Positions 16,541 through 24,935 of a stretch of 64,000 nt of DNA are shown in pieces. The first letter of the stretch is position 1. Each line of letters begins with the position of its first letter. The notes under the pieces were generated by a model. That model was not told where the DNA came from and made no database searches. It saw nothing but the letters and a program-made list of their open reading frames with translations. A program made the translations under genes and the position numbers. The DNA lies in NCBI GenBank assembly GCA_016745215.1, contig CP050890.1, forward strand, positions 4,092,001-4,156,000, written 5' to 3'. The stretch comes from Thiohalocapsa sp. PB-PSB1 (GTDB lineage Bacteria; Pseudomonadota; Gammaproteobacteria; Chromatiales; Chromatiaceae).

Positions 16541-17484
16541 TTCTTCATATTGTCGAACACTGGCTTGGTTATTCTCGTCGATTTGTTCGGGCAGCCTCCA
16601 TACGCATGAATGCCAATAGCATGTCTCTTACCATTCCGTAATCTCCAAGTCGGACTGCCGCTCTGTCCACCGAAAGTGTCCAACATGTAATGGAGCCGAC
16701 GAGCTTCGACTTTTGAAATACGACCTGCATTGAACCACTGGGTGCCGAACGGTTTATCGCCTGGATATCCGGAATTGTTCGCTAGCAGGTTCTTTAGCGA
16801 ACTATCAGATAACGATGCGAATCCGAACCAACCTACTCGACGACCGAGAGTATCATTCGGGAGAATGATGCAGCCGTAGTCATGCGTGGGTTTCTTGCTC
16901 TTGGTCCAACCAGTGACACTACGGAACGAGGTACCAACCTGTGAGCCATACGGCTTGGTAGTTCCGTTCATAGCTGGAATGACTTCGATCTTTTTTGCCC
17001 ACCCACCACTGGAATGACTGTAAACACAATGCCCAGCGGTCATTACGGTACGCGGGCCTATAAACCAGCCTGTGCAGCCGGATTTACCCCCGTTTGCCTT
17101 CGTTATGATGAGCTTGCATATCATTCTCCAGGGAACAGACGTAGTCTTGGTGATTTTTACACGGTCATCACGACCGCACACTGATTCTGGTTGCTCATAT
17201 TCTTCTTGGCAAGCTGGAGGAATTGTTGCCAAATCTATGGCTTCACCTTCATCTAAAACAGAGAATCCTTCAGTGAGTGCGTAGCTGCCATCAAAATCGG
17301 GAACGCTCTCGATCTCACCGCCCCCATGAGTGGCAATGTCGAAGCCTTCCTCTTCTACATCAGCTCCAGATTCTGGTTGATAGATAACACCAGAACTTGT
17401 ATTGCCTTCACTAGATGCTTCGGAATGGAACTCAAGTTCCTCTTCGTTCACGTCATTCGAGGATACGCTTTCATGATCAGACAT
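16525..17484 (-). CDS. V8/trypsin-like serine protease, cassette cargo
   Basis: A 319-residue protein with the full chymotrypsin-fold triad: His152 in TAGHC, Asp202 in THDYGCI and Ser275 in GGQSGSP. The closest style is the S1B (V8, Glu-specific) group. Residues 1-105 are very acidic (many Glu, Asp, Ser) and could be a propeptide or interaction region. There is no signal peptide, so export is uncertain. It is the first gene of the cassette beginning at core 17548-17554, followed by the overlapping membrane-protein gene. Proteases are uncommon cassette cargo; a defence or regulatory role is only a hypothesis. Confidence 0.88.
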   Translation of the reverse strand: MSDHESVSSNDVNEEELEFHSEASSEGNTSSGVIYQPESGADVEEEGFDIATHGGGEIESVPDFDGSYALTEGFSVLDEGEAIDLATIPPACQEEYEQPESVCGRDDRVKITKTTSVPWRMICKLIITKANGGKSGCTGWFIGPRTVMTAGHCVYSHSSGGWAKKIEVIPAMNGTTKPYGSQVGTSFRSVTGWTKSKKPTHDYGCIILPNDTLGRRVGWFGFASLSDSSLKNLLANNSGYPGDKPFGTQWFNAGRISKVEARRLHYMLDTFGGQSGSPTWRLRNGKRHAIGIHAYGGCPNKSTRITKPVFDNMKKWKNV

Positions 17485-17547
17485 CTTTCAATCTCCTAAA
17501 TTTGCCTCATTTCCAGTTTGTCAGGCATAAGCAGAGGCATTTCTTAC

Positions 17548-17636
17548 GCCTAACGTTAAGCGCAGCCCGTGCCTTGGAGCAGCCTGAGCGCGAGCGAAGG
17601 CTGCTCCAAGGCGTCGGGCTGGCGCGCTCGTTAGAC
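17548..17636 (-). other. attC recombination site (array 2, cassette 3)
   Basis: Cores GCCTAAC (17548-17554) and GTTAGAC (17630-17636) with stem CCTTGGAGCAGCC / GGCTGCTCCAAGG. GTTAGAC is the exact complement of GTCTAAC at 18307-18313. Confidence 0.92.
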
Positions 17637-17641
17637 CGCTA

Positions 17642-18280
17642 CTATTTGCGTTGCGGCGATTTGAGCACTTCGCCGATTAAGTTTGGCACAAACTTCTCAG
17701 AATAACCCGCAATAAAGCTCCAGACGAGAATTTTTGCCACATCCGTGTAATCCTTTGGATTTACTTTCGTTACAAACTCCTCCATGTTCCACGTCTTTCC
17801 TTCAGATAGGCCAATAGCAGTGAAACTCGGGAACAACTCCCCTCCGATCAGGCCGCCTACAACTAACAAATATGCGAGGAATGCGAAGACAACAGACACG
17901 CCACATTTCCATGCAACATATGTAATTATCCAGCCGTAAGAGGCTTGCGTTTGCACGATTTCTCGAAACGATTCGTTGACGAGCGAGCCTAATACAGCAG
18001 CACCGATGATGAACCAAGCTATAGGGAATCGTGAAGCTCCCTCGCCCACTCCTAGCGATGCCCAGAACCACCACCCGAGCAACAGAAAGCCTGCAATAAT
18101 TAGGGCTATGATCAGGTAATGCCTCTTTTGAAGGGCCTGCTGCCCAGTAGGCTTCGCCGGTGGTTGAGAGGTGGTGCCAGGCGATGCAGAAGGCCGGGGG
18201 TCCCTCTGCGCAGTGTCTTTCTCTTGGTTTGGTTTGTCTGTGGAACTGTCAGGTGTCTCAGGCATAACTGGCATCTCCAT
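17642..18280 (-). CDS. Multi-span membrane protein, cassette cargo
   Basis: A 212-residue protein. Residues 1-52 are hydrophilic and Pro/Ser/Gln-rich. Four hydrophobic segments follow (about 54-75, 85-103, 117-145 and 182-198). It ends with VWSFIAGYSEKFVPNLIGEV, a motif I have the impression recurs at the C-terminus of small membrane proteins of unknown function. Single gene of its cassette, with only a few bases between the stop and the attC core. No signal peptide. Function unknown. Confidence 0.65.
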   Translation of the reverse strand: MEMPVMPETPDSSTDKPNQEKDTAQRDPRPSASPGTTSQPPAKPTGQQALQKRHYLIIALIIAGFLLLGWWFWASLGVGEGASRFPIAWFIIGAAVLGSLVNESFREIVQTQASYGWIITYVAWKCGVSVVFAFLAYLLVVGGLIGGELFPSFTAIGLSEGKTWNMEEFVTKVNPKDYTDVAKILVWSFIAGYSEKFVPNLIGEVLKSPQRK

Positions 18281-18306
18281 GTTTTTGCGGTAAGGCGACC
18301 CGCTGG

Positions 18307-18413
18307 GTCTAACGTTTAGTTAACCTGCCGAGCCCGCGCCGGTCGGGCCGCGAGCGCGAAGCGCCGCGGTGCCCGACCGGCGCGGGCTCGGCAGGTTCAA
18401 CGCCCTGTTAGAT
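18307..18413 (-). other. attC recombination site (array 2, cassette 2)
   Basis: Cores GTCTAAC (18307-18313) and GTTAGAT (18407-18413) around a long GC-rich palindrome (CCTGCCGAGCCCGCGCCGGTC paired to its complement, one to two mismatches). GTTAGAT is complementary to ATCTAAC at 20011-20017. Confidence 0.9.
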
Positions 18414-18671
18414 TAAAACATTTTTTTGTTCGCTTCAGTGTCCGTCTCAGCGAACCGCTATGTGGATTCTACAACAGTCAAGCCCTGGGTGGGGCCTGGA
18501 AACTCCCGCTGATGTTGGCGCAGTTGCACGAGCAAGGCTCCTTTGCGCGCGCTCGGTCCCGCGGGCGCAGCGATTTCGCATGGAGCACAACGGTTTTTCG
18601 CTCACCGCGGTCGCGTCGCAACATAGCAGCACTGTCCCGAGCCGATGCGGATCGAGTGGAGGAGATGTGCA
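18414..18671. other. Non-coding part of a transposase-bearing cassette
   Basis: 258 bp between the attC and the transposase stop codon. Short overlapping ORFs are not credible. Probably the downstream end region of an IS91-type element. The complement of the outer 13 bases (GTTAGATTAAAAC, 18407-18419) is present at 20005-20017. Confidence 0.45.
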
Positions 18672-19916
18672 TCAGGCCGCCTCGCACGCAAGCGGCGGGT
18701 CTTGGCCGCGAGCGGGTCCAATGGTGGGCGCAAGGTCGCGCTGACGTCGTAGCCGTCCGCCGCAGCTCGGGCAGACGTGGATGTCTTTGCCGGTCAGGCG
18801 TTGCAGCAAGACGTCGTAGGGCTCGCGCACTTTGGTCGTCGTCACCGGCGCTAGGCCAAGCAGCGCTTTGGCACGATTGAGCTTGGTCGCGCGGTGTCCG
18901 CAGGCGAGCAGTCCGTAGTGGCGGATGCGGGTGAAGCGCGGCGGCAGGATGTGCAGCGTGAACCGCCGGATGAATTCGTTGGCGTCCAGCGTCATCACTT
19001 TGGTCTTGGCGCCGTCTTTATAGTCTTTCCAGGTGAAGGTGACTTTGCCGTCGGCAAGATTGAGGATGCGGTGGTTGCTGATGGCAATGCGGTGGGTGTA
19101 TCGCCCGAGGTAGTCGATGATCTGTTGCGGTCCGCCGAACGGGGGTTTGGCGTAGACCACCCAGTCGTGCTCGCGCAGTGCCTTGCGCAACGCGGCGAAG
19201 TGCGTGCCCGGCGGTGTCTTCAGCTCGCCTGTGGTATGCGCGTGCTCCAGGCGCTCGAGGTAGTTTCCGCGGAAGACCTTGGACAGCGCTTTGACCGGGA
19301 ATAACCAGTCACGATGCGGGCAGGGTTTGAACTGTTCGCCATCGAACGTTAAAGCTCCGCCTGGGACGATGCAGTGCAGATGGATGTGGCGCTCCATCGT
19401 CTGGCCCCAGGTGTGCAGCACGGCGGTGATGCCGAGGGTTCCGTTCCAATGACGAGCGGCAAAGGCTTGCAGGGTGTCCGTCGCGCTGGCGAACAGCAGG
19501 TCGTAAATCAGTTTGTCGTTCCACCCCACCCAGTCGTTGATCGCATGCGGCAGCGTGAAGACGGTATGAAAATAGGGCACCGGCAGCAGTTCGTCTTTGC
19601 GCGCTTCGATCCAGCGCGCTTTCTCCAGCCCTTGACATTTCGGGCAGTGGCGGTCGCGACAGGAGTTGTAGCTGTTGTAAAGGGTGCCGCAGTCAGTGCA
19701 GTAGTCGATGTGCCCGCCCAGCGCCGCGGTGCGGCAGTTTTGGATGGCACTGAGTACCTTGTGCACGTGCAGCGGATGGGAGTGCTCGTGCAGGGAGTCG
19801 GGCAAATGCGCGCGCAGGATGTCGGCGACTTCGAACGTCGGTCTCTGCTTGGAGCCGGAGTGCGTGTGTCCCGCTCTGTGATGGGGAGTTGGAGAGGAAA
19901 GGAATGGCGATGCCAT
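18672..19916 (-). CDS. IS91-family transposase inside a gene cassette (first)
   Basis: A 414-residue HUH (rolling-circle-type) transposase. It has an N-terminal zinc-binding block CTDCGTLYNSYNSCRDRHCP (about 74-93), HUH motif ERHIHLHCIVPGG, and the tyrosine region YLGRYTHRIAISNHRI. The C-terminus has a CPSCGGRLRR zinc knuckle. Frame intact. The gene lies between exact cassette cores (GTTAGAT at 18407 and its complement at 20011-20017), so it can in principle be moved by the integrase as well as act on its own ends. It shares general architecture, but not close sequence, with the neighbouring copy. Confidence 0.88.
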   Translation of the reverse strand: MASPFLSSPTPHHRAGHTHSGSKQRPTFEVADILRAHLPDSLHEHSHPLHVHKVLSAIQNCRTAALGGHIDYCTDCGTLYNSYNSCRDRHCPKCQGLEKARWIEARKDELLPVPYFHTVFTLPHAINDWVGWNDKLIYDLLFASATDTLQAFAARHWNGTLGITAVLHTWGQTMERHIHLHCIVPGGALTFDGEQFKPCPHRDWLFPVKALSKVFRGNYLERLEHAHTTGELKTPPGTHFAALRKALREHDWVVYAKPPFGGPQQIIDYLGRYTHRIAISNHRILNLADGKVTFTWKDYKDGAKTKVMTLDANEFIRRFTLHILPPRFTRIRHYGLLACGHRATKLNRAKALLGLAPVTTTKVREPYDVLLQRLTGKDIHVCPSCGGRLRRQRDLAPTIGPARGQDPPLACEAA

Positions 19917-20010
19917 TGCGTGTGCTTATTCTTTTTCTTGTTGATTGTTTATTTCAGCGCCGGTGCTGCTTTGTCTCGGGTGTGGTCTCTTCCAACGCGA
20001 TAGCGTTTTA

Positions 20011-20139
20011 ATCTAACGTTTTGGATAGCCTGCGCCCGCTGGCCGGCACCAACCTCGCAGAACCTGCCGAGCCGGCGTGTCCTACCGAGCGTGCCGACAG
20101 CGACGGTCCGCGGGCGTCAGGCTGATCCACTTGTTGGAC
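20011..20139 (-). other. attC recombination site (array 2, cassette 1)
   Basis: Cores ATCTAAC (20011-20017) and GTTGGAC (20133-20139). The inner arms AGCCTGCGCCCGC and GCGGGCGTCAGGCT pair imperfectly. GTTGGAC complements GTCCAAC at the attI 2 junction (21938-21944). It is less regular than the other sites. Confidence 0.75.
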
Positions 20140-20415
20140 TGATGGGATGCTCGGTTTGCGCCCGCGGCGGGTCGGCGCGGCGGTGCTATGCATTTTGCTG
20201 TTTGCGGGGCGGCCCTGTCAACCGCTGCAAGGGGGATTCTGCGACGGAGTGCACGGTGCTGCGGGGCCGATCGGACGGGTGGCGGGGCGGTTCTCCGGGG
20301 CGGCAGGGGTGTTCCTGCGGGCTTGGACCGGCATTGCGGGGCGACTTCGGCCACGGCAGGCACGGCGGGACCGGCGCAGCGCATGGAGCGGGCGGTGGTG
20401 GAGCGGGCGGCCATC
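20140..20415. other. GC-rich non-coding segment of cassette 1 (array 2)
   Basis: About 275 bp between the attC and the transposase stop. The strand-opposite ORFs here are compositional shadows. Possibly the terminus of an IS91-type element. Confidence 0.4.
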
Positions 20416-21810
20416 TCAGGCGGCCTCGGGCAGCGCGGCGGGGGCCGGCAGCGGCGGGGCGCGCGAGGGCGGCGGCGCATTGAACGGCGCCGGGGGCTCC
20501 TCGAAGGAGAGGACCTGCAGGATGTTGTGCAGATGGCCCTTGCCGCAGACGGGGCACAGGCTCGGGTCGCGGGCCTGCTTGGCGAGGAAGGCGTCCATGT
20601 CGGGGATGTACGGGGTCTCGGGGTCGGCGAGGCCGAGACATTCGCGGCAGCGGGTGAGGTTCTGCCGGCGGCGGCTGCCGCCGAGCAGGCCGTAGTAGCG
20701 GATGCGATGGAAGCTCGGCGGCAGGACGTGCTGGAGGAAGCGGTGGATGAAGTCGGCGCCGGACAGCGTCATGCGCTTCTCGGCCTCGGGGGCGTGCGGG
20801 TCCTTGATGCGGTTGTCGCGGTAGCGGAAGGTGACCCGGCCGCCGTCGATCGCCTCGATGCGGTGGTTGGCGATGGCGATGCGGTTGACGTAGCGGCCCA
20901 AGTAGCGGATCAGAGGCTCGGGGTCGGCGAAGGGGGCCTCGATGTGGACCACCCAGTCCTGTTGGTGGAGTTGCTGCATCAGGCTCTTCCAGGCGGCATC
21001 GTCGTCGAGGTCGGGCTCGTCGGGCGCCCGGTAGGCGTCGGGACCGAGGTCGAGCCGCCGGGCCTCGCGGGCGCTCGCCTCGTCGAGGTTGAAGGGACGG
21101 CCCTCGGGCGCGCGGCGCTCGGCGCGGAAGGCCTCAAGGTGCTTGAGGAACACGGCGCGGAAGACCCGCCGCAGAGCGCGGTGGGGGAAGAGGAAGTTCT
21201 TCGGCGCCGGCACGAAGCCGCTGCCGTCGCGCTTGAGGCCGCCGCCGGTGACGATGCAGTGGACGTGCGGGTGCAGGTTCATGGTCTGGCCCCAGGTGTG
21301 CAGGACGGCGACGATGCCGAGGTCGGCGTCCCACTGCTTGCGGGCGAAGGTCTGGAGGGTCTCGGCGGCGGCGCGCATGAGGGCGGCATAGACCTCGGCG
21401 GAATGGTAGCGGGCCAGGGGATGGAGCAGGTCGGGCAGGGTGAAGACGACGTGGAAGTACTGGATGGGCAGCAGCTCCAGCTCGCGGGCGTCGACCCATG
21501 CGGCGCGCTGGGAGGCCCGACACTTGGGACAGTGGCGGTTGCGGCAACTGTTGTAGCTGATCTCGAAGTGCCCGCACTCGTCGCATTGATCGATGTGGGC
21601 ACCGAGCGCGGTGGTGCGGCAGACCTCGATGGCGTGCAGGGCGCGGCCCTGCTCGAAGCTCGGGGTGTGGGCGGCGCGGTAGTCGTCGCCGTAGAGGCGG
21701 ACGATGTCGGCCAGCTCGAATTCGGGCTCGGCGTATTCGAGGGGGAATTCCCGGCGGACCTCGGCGCTGACGGCGAAGTCGGGACGGGCGTTGGAGAAGG
21801 GGCTGGCCAT
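20416..21810 (-). CDS. IS91-family transposase inside a gene cassette (second, attI-proximal)
   Basis: A 464-residue protein started at MASPFSNARPDFAVSAEV (ATG 21808-21810); 37 additional upstream codons have no family similarity. Zinc block CDECGHFEISYNSCRNRHCP, HUH motif NLHPHVHCIVTGGG, tyrosine region YLGRYVNRIAIANHRI and a C-terminal CPVCGKGHL knuckle are all present. Intact IS91/IS1294-type transposase. It fills the first cassette of array 2, adjacent to attI. Its much higher GC than the neighbouring cassettes suggests a separate origin. Confidence 0.88.
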   Translation of the reverse strand: MASPFSNARPDFAVSAEVRREFPLEYAEPEFELADIVRLYGDDYRAAHTPSFEQGRALHAIEVCRTTALGAHIDQCDECGHFEISYNSCRNRHCPKCRASQRAAWVDARELELLPIQYFHVVFTLPDLLHPLARYHSAEVYAALMRAAAETLQTFARKQWDADLGIVAVLHTWGQTMNLHPHVHCIVTGGGLKRDGSGFVPAPKNFLFPHRALRRVFRAVFLKHLEAFRAERRAPEGRPFNLDEASAREARRLDLGPDAYRAPDEPDLDDDAAWKSLMQQLHQQDWVVHIEAPFADPEPLIRYLGRYVNRIAIANHRIEAIDGGRVTFRYRDNRIKDPHAPEAEKRMTLSGADFIHRFLQHVLPPSFHRIRYYGLLGGSRRRQNLTRCRECLGLADPETPYIPDMDAFLAKQARDPSLCPVCGKGHLHNILQVLSFEEPPAPFNAPPPSRAPPLPAPAALPEAA

Positions 21811-21937
21811 GCGGACAGTATAGCCGGTCCGGTGCCGTCCCGGACAGTCCCGGCGTCTCGGCGGGGATGCCGCGGTATCCGTCCGGTGCTTCGGGCACCA
21901 CCCCGGCCCTGCCCCAGGCACGCTGTTTATTTATTTA
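21811..21937. other. 5' region of the cassette-borne transposase
   Basis: 127 bp from the transposase start to the attI junction. An AT-rich end (CTGTTTATTTATTTAG) abuts the core. Nothing else recognised. Confidence 0.4.
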
Positions 21938-21958
21938 GTCCAACGTGTTATGGACAGA
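21938..21958 (-). other. attI site of integron 2
   Basis: Core GTCCAAC (21938-21944) followed by the attI flank GTGTTATGGACAG. It matches attI 1 except for one base, with unrelated sequence on the cassette side. Confidence 0.8.
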
Positions 21959-22125
21959 AGCGACAAATATCGAAAATTCCAGAATACAAAAATACGGGCA
22001 TAGACAGATTCACGCTATCTGCTAAACTGTTGCTCCAACGCAATACCCGAACCCCTGCACCGAAACCTCACTCTCGCCACAACCGCCTAGATTCTACGGC
22101 AATACGGTACCCACCCAGGCAGCCC
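21959..22125. promoter_or_regulatory. attI-intI leader region, second integron
   Basis: Near-identical to 7693-7860, with a few substitutions and one missing base. Expected site of the divergent integrase and cassette promoters; no clear promoter hexamers were identified. Confidence 0.45.
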
Positions 22126-23508
22126 ATGTCAACCCGCGAAGCGCAAATCGCCCGTTTCTGGTCCAACTACCTGTCAGAGCATGAGAAAGCGCGAGTCCGA
22201 CAGGACCGCCGGCGCTGGTACGTGGTGCGGGCCGAGCGGTTTCTGGAGTGGATTCAGCCGCGGCGGCTGGCGCAGTTGACGGCGGATGACGTGTCCATGT
22301 ACCTGTCGGAGGTGGGTCGGGACACGTCGCTGGAGGGCTGGCAATTTGTGCAGGTGGTCGATGCTATACGGATTCTGGGGGTCACTGCATCGGCGCCTTG
22401 GGTGGAGAGGCTGGACTGGGGGTACTGGCGGGACTCGGCGCGGACGCTGGCGCCGGAGCATCCGACGGTGGCGCGGGACTATGGGCCGGAGGTGGGCGGG
22501 CTGGAGCCGCAGGGGCCGATGACGAACCTGTCGGCGGTGCGGGAGGCGCATCGGGAGCTGGCGGATCGGATGGTGACGGAGATCCGGCGGCGGGGGTATG
22601 CGATCCGCACGGAGCAGAATTACCTGGACTGGGTGCTGCGCTTCATTGCGTTTCACGGCGGCCGGTCGCCGACGGAGCTGGGGGAGGCGGATGTTGGGCG
22701 CTTTCTGGATTGGCTGGCGGTGAAGCGGCGGGTGGCGGCGAGCACGCAGAATCAGGCGCTGAACGCGCTGCTGTTTCTGTTTCGCGAGGTGCTGAAACGC
22801 GATCAGGTGAAGTTCGGCGACTTTGCCCGGGCGAAGCGGCCGAAGCGGTTGCCGACGGTGCTGACCAAGGGAGAGGTGGCGCGGTTGCTGGAGGCGCTGG
22901 AGGGGGAGTATCGGTTGATGGCGTCGCTGGCCTATGGGGCGGGGCTGCGCTTGATGGAGGTGTTGCGGCTGCGGGTGCAGGATCTGGACTTCGGCTATAA
23001 GCAGATCGAGGTGCGCAACGCCAAGGGCGGACGGGACCGGCTTGTGCCCTTGCCGGAGTTGCTGATTCCGCAGCTGCTGGTGCATCTGGAGGCGGTGCAG
23101 GCGCAGCACCAGGAGGATCTGGCGATCGGGTGCGGTGCGGTCTATTTGCCGGACGCGCTGGCGCGGCAGCGGCCGAACGCGAATCGGGAGTGGATCTGGC
23201 AGTATGTGTTTCCGAGCGCGCGCTTGTCGGTGGACCCGCGCTCGGGGAAGACGCGCCGGCAGCATGTGCACGAGACGGGCTTGCAGAAGAAGATCAAGCT
23301 GGCCGCGGAGGCGGCGGGGATCTCGAAACGGGTGGGTGTACACACCATGCGCCACTCGTTTGCCACACACCTGCTGGAGGACGGCTACGACATCCGCACG
23401 GTGCAGGAGTTGCTGGGGCATGCGGATGTGTCGACGACCATGATCTACACCCATGTGCTGAATCGGGGTGGGCAGGGGGTGCGGAGTCCTTTGGATCGGT
23501 TGGGGTAG
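22126..23508 (+). CDS. intI: Integron integrase with N-terminal extension (copy 2)
   Basis: 460 residues, starting at MSTREAQIARFWSNYLSEHE. The much longer open frame that enters from 20188 is antisense to the transposase and is not a gene. Catalytic boxes and the IntI-specific insert are as in copy 1. Six substitutions, none in the Arg/His/Arg/Tyr catalytic residues, separate the two. Both copies should therefore be active, and each could act on the attC sites of the other array. It has the same orientation as copy 1 and is displaced by 14,265 bp. Confidence 0.95.
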   Translation: MSTREAQIARFWSNYLSEHEKARVRQDRRRWYVVRAERFLEWIQPRRLAQLTADDVSMYLSEVGRDTSLEGWQFVQVVDAIRILGVTASAPWVERLDWGYWRDSARTLAPEHPTVARDYGPEVGGLEPQGPMTNLSAVREAHRELADRMVTEIRRRGYAIRTEQNYLDWVLRFIAFHGGRSPTELGEADVGRFLDWLAVKRRVAASTQNQALNALLFLFREVLKRDQVKFGDFARAKRPKRLPTVLTKGEVARLLEALEGEYRLMASLAYGAGLRLMEVLRLRVQDLDFGYKQIEVRNAKGGRDRLVPLPELLIPQLLVHLEAVQAQHQEDLAIGCGAVYLPDALARQRPNANREWIWQYVFPSARLSVDPRSGKTRRQHVHETGLQKKIKLAAEAAGISKRVGVHTMRHSFATHLLEDGYDIRTVQELLGHADVSTTMIYTHVLNRGGQGVRSPLDRLG

Positions 23509-23770
23509 GCTTTGCGTCTGCTCGGTATCGGTATCGCCACCGGGTCATCGTTCCGCCCACCCTGCGTCTTGGCACGAGAATCTGCTCTGTCCTGCGCAAG
23601 GACTCGCCAAAGCTATCTCGCGCAAAGACGCAAAGACGCAAAGGCGCAAAGAGAAGACGCAGACTCGATGTGCATCCGCAGGACGGGCTTCTTCTCTTCT
23701 TTGCGCCTTTGCGCGAGACATGCTTCGTCTGCGCCGTGCCGGCGCGGACGGACGGAAGCCGATGGCTGCT
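23509..23770. repeat. Duplicated integron downstream segment
   Basis: Second copy of 9244-9517, carrying four instead of six CGCAAAG units (23620-23650) and the opposing CTTTGCGCCTTTGCGCGAG arm. Identity with the first copy ends at about 23770. Confidence 0.75.
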
Positions 23771-23832
23771 CCGGCTGGGCTGCGCTTCGCATGTCCACCT
23801 CGCGAGCCCGGCGGCGCCTGCTGACCGGAGCG

Positions 23833-23912
23833 GGAAAAACGGGGACAGACCACGTTTTCCACGTTTTACAGAATCTCGCTCATGCTGAAAAAGGTGGTCG
23901 GTCCGCGTTTTC
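23833..23912. repeat. REP-like palindrome, copy 1
   Basis: Ends CGGGGACAGACCACG and GGTGGTCGGTCCGCG form an imperfect hairpin around GTTTTCCACGTTTTACAG. Same family as 24163-24245. Probably a RAYT substrate. Confidence 0.65.
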
Positions 23913-24162
23913 TCCGCTCCAGCGTCGCGTTTCGTGCTCGGGACGCTGGAGCGTTCGCACTTCATTCCAACGACACGGGACAACGACACGGGACACCCAC
24001 ATTCCGGCGCGAATGGTAGTGGTAGAATTCTGGCCAACCAGCCGGTCGAGTGGGCAAGCCGCCGATCGCCGCATTGAGTCCCTCGCCAAGAATATGGTTG
24101 GCATTGGCGGCTAGCGTATACACCAGTAAACGCCATGGGGAAAATGGGGGGAAAATGGGGGG

Positions 24163-24245
24163 GGGAAAATGGGGACAGACCACGTTTTCCACGTTTTACA
24201 GAATCGCGGTCATGCTGAAAAAGGTGGTCTGTCCCCGTTTTCCCG
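24163..24245. repeat. REP-like palindrome, copy 2
   Basis: Arms AAAATGGGGACAGACCAC and GTGGTCTGTCCCCGTTTT pair almost perfectly. Preceded by a run of GGGGAAAAT repeats (24137-24172). Confidence 0.7.
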
Positions 24246-24290
24246 TCCCGTTTTCTTGCCGTTTTCTTGCAGCATCGGGTTTCTCCCGCC

Positions 24291-24560
24291 CTGATGTCAT
24301 GTCTTTTCGATCCCGATCCCGATCCCGATCCCGATCAAGTTGTGCTGGGTGGGTTGTGCCCTGGGGTATCAGAAGACAGTGGCCCACAGTCTTTCTCCCG
24401 GGAAAGGCGCGGCGCTCGCGTGCGCTCCGCTGGCATCATTTGCCGGGTCGCCCTAAGCGGGCTTCTACGCCGACCGGCTCCCACGGCTGGTCAAGGTCCG
24501 CTTGCGGGCGAGGCGCCTCTGCGCACGCTACGGTGAATCCTTACATTCTTCGAAGGCAGT
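24291..24560. repeat. Dispersed repeat B, copy 1
   Basis: About 270 bp, starting CTGATGTCATGTCTTTT, then CGATCC hexamers repeated four times, and ending CTTACATTCTTCGAAGGCAG. A second copy is at 30127-30420. No coding capacity accepted. Confidence 0.7.
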
Positions 24561-24589
24561 ACTGGCTTGGTCTTTAACCAGGCCGAGCC

Positions 24590-24841
24590 TAGGCTGTCGA
24601 AATCTGCCGTCTTACTAAAACAAGCGCTTCCCGGTTTATGAATGCTTAGTCGATGTCGGGATCGGTGTCAAGGTCGGAATGAGGGATTGGTATCGAGCTG
24701 GCTGCTTTGATCGATGAGCGGATTCGATTCCGATTCCGATAGCGACCCCGACACCGATGAGGCTTCCCCAGTGCGTTCGATGAAGCAATCCAAGACCCGG
24801 AATCGGTTTGGCATCAAAGCTCAGGGCATTTCAACAGCCTA
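24590..24841. mobile_element. MITE-like element with target duplication
   Basis: A 252-bp non-coding element. Terminal inverted repeats are TAGGCTGTCGAAAT (24590-24603) and ATTTCAACAGCCTA (24828-24841), with one mismatch. It is flanked by the 9-bp direct repeat GGCCGAGCC (24581-24589 and 24842-24850). Internal arms of ATTCCG and GTCGG type form further hairpins. Related copy at 39937-40182. Confidence 0.75.
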
Positions 24842-24935
24842 GGCCGAGCCGCTTCAGCTCCTGCTCCGGCTCAGCAAGCCTCGCCGGCAACGCATCGCAG
24901 CTTGCGTTGCTGACCAGGATGAACTCGCAAAGTGA

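Noticed and set aside
18407..20017. Perfect 13-bp inverted repeats (GTTAGATTAAAAC) taken at first as IS terminal repeats
   Set aside because: IS91-type elements lack such ends, and the 7-mers are the attC cores that bound the cassette; the extra six bases belong to the cassette sequence.
20188..22125. 1,106-codon plus-strand ORF running into the second integrase
   Set aside because: Its first two thirds are antisense to the IS91-type transposase and have Gly/Ala/Val-rich shadow composition. The real gene starts at 22126, as in copy 1.
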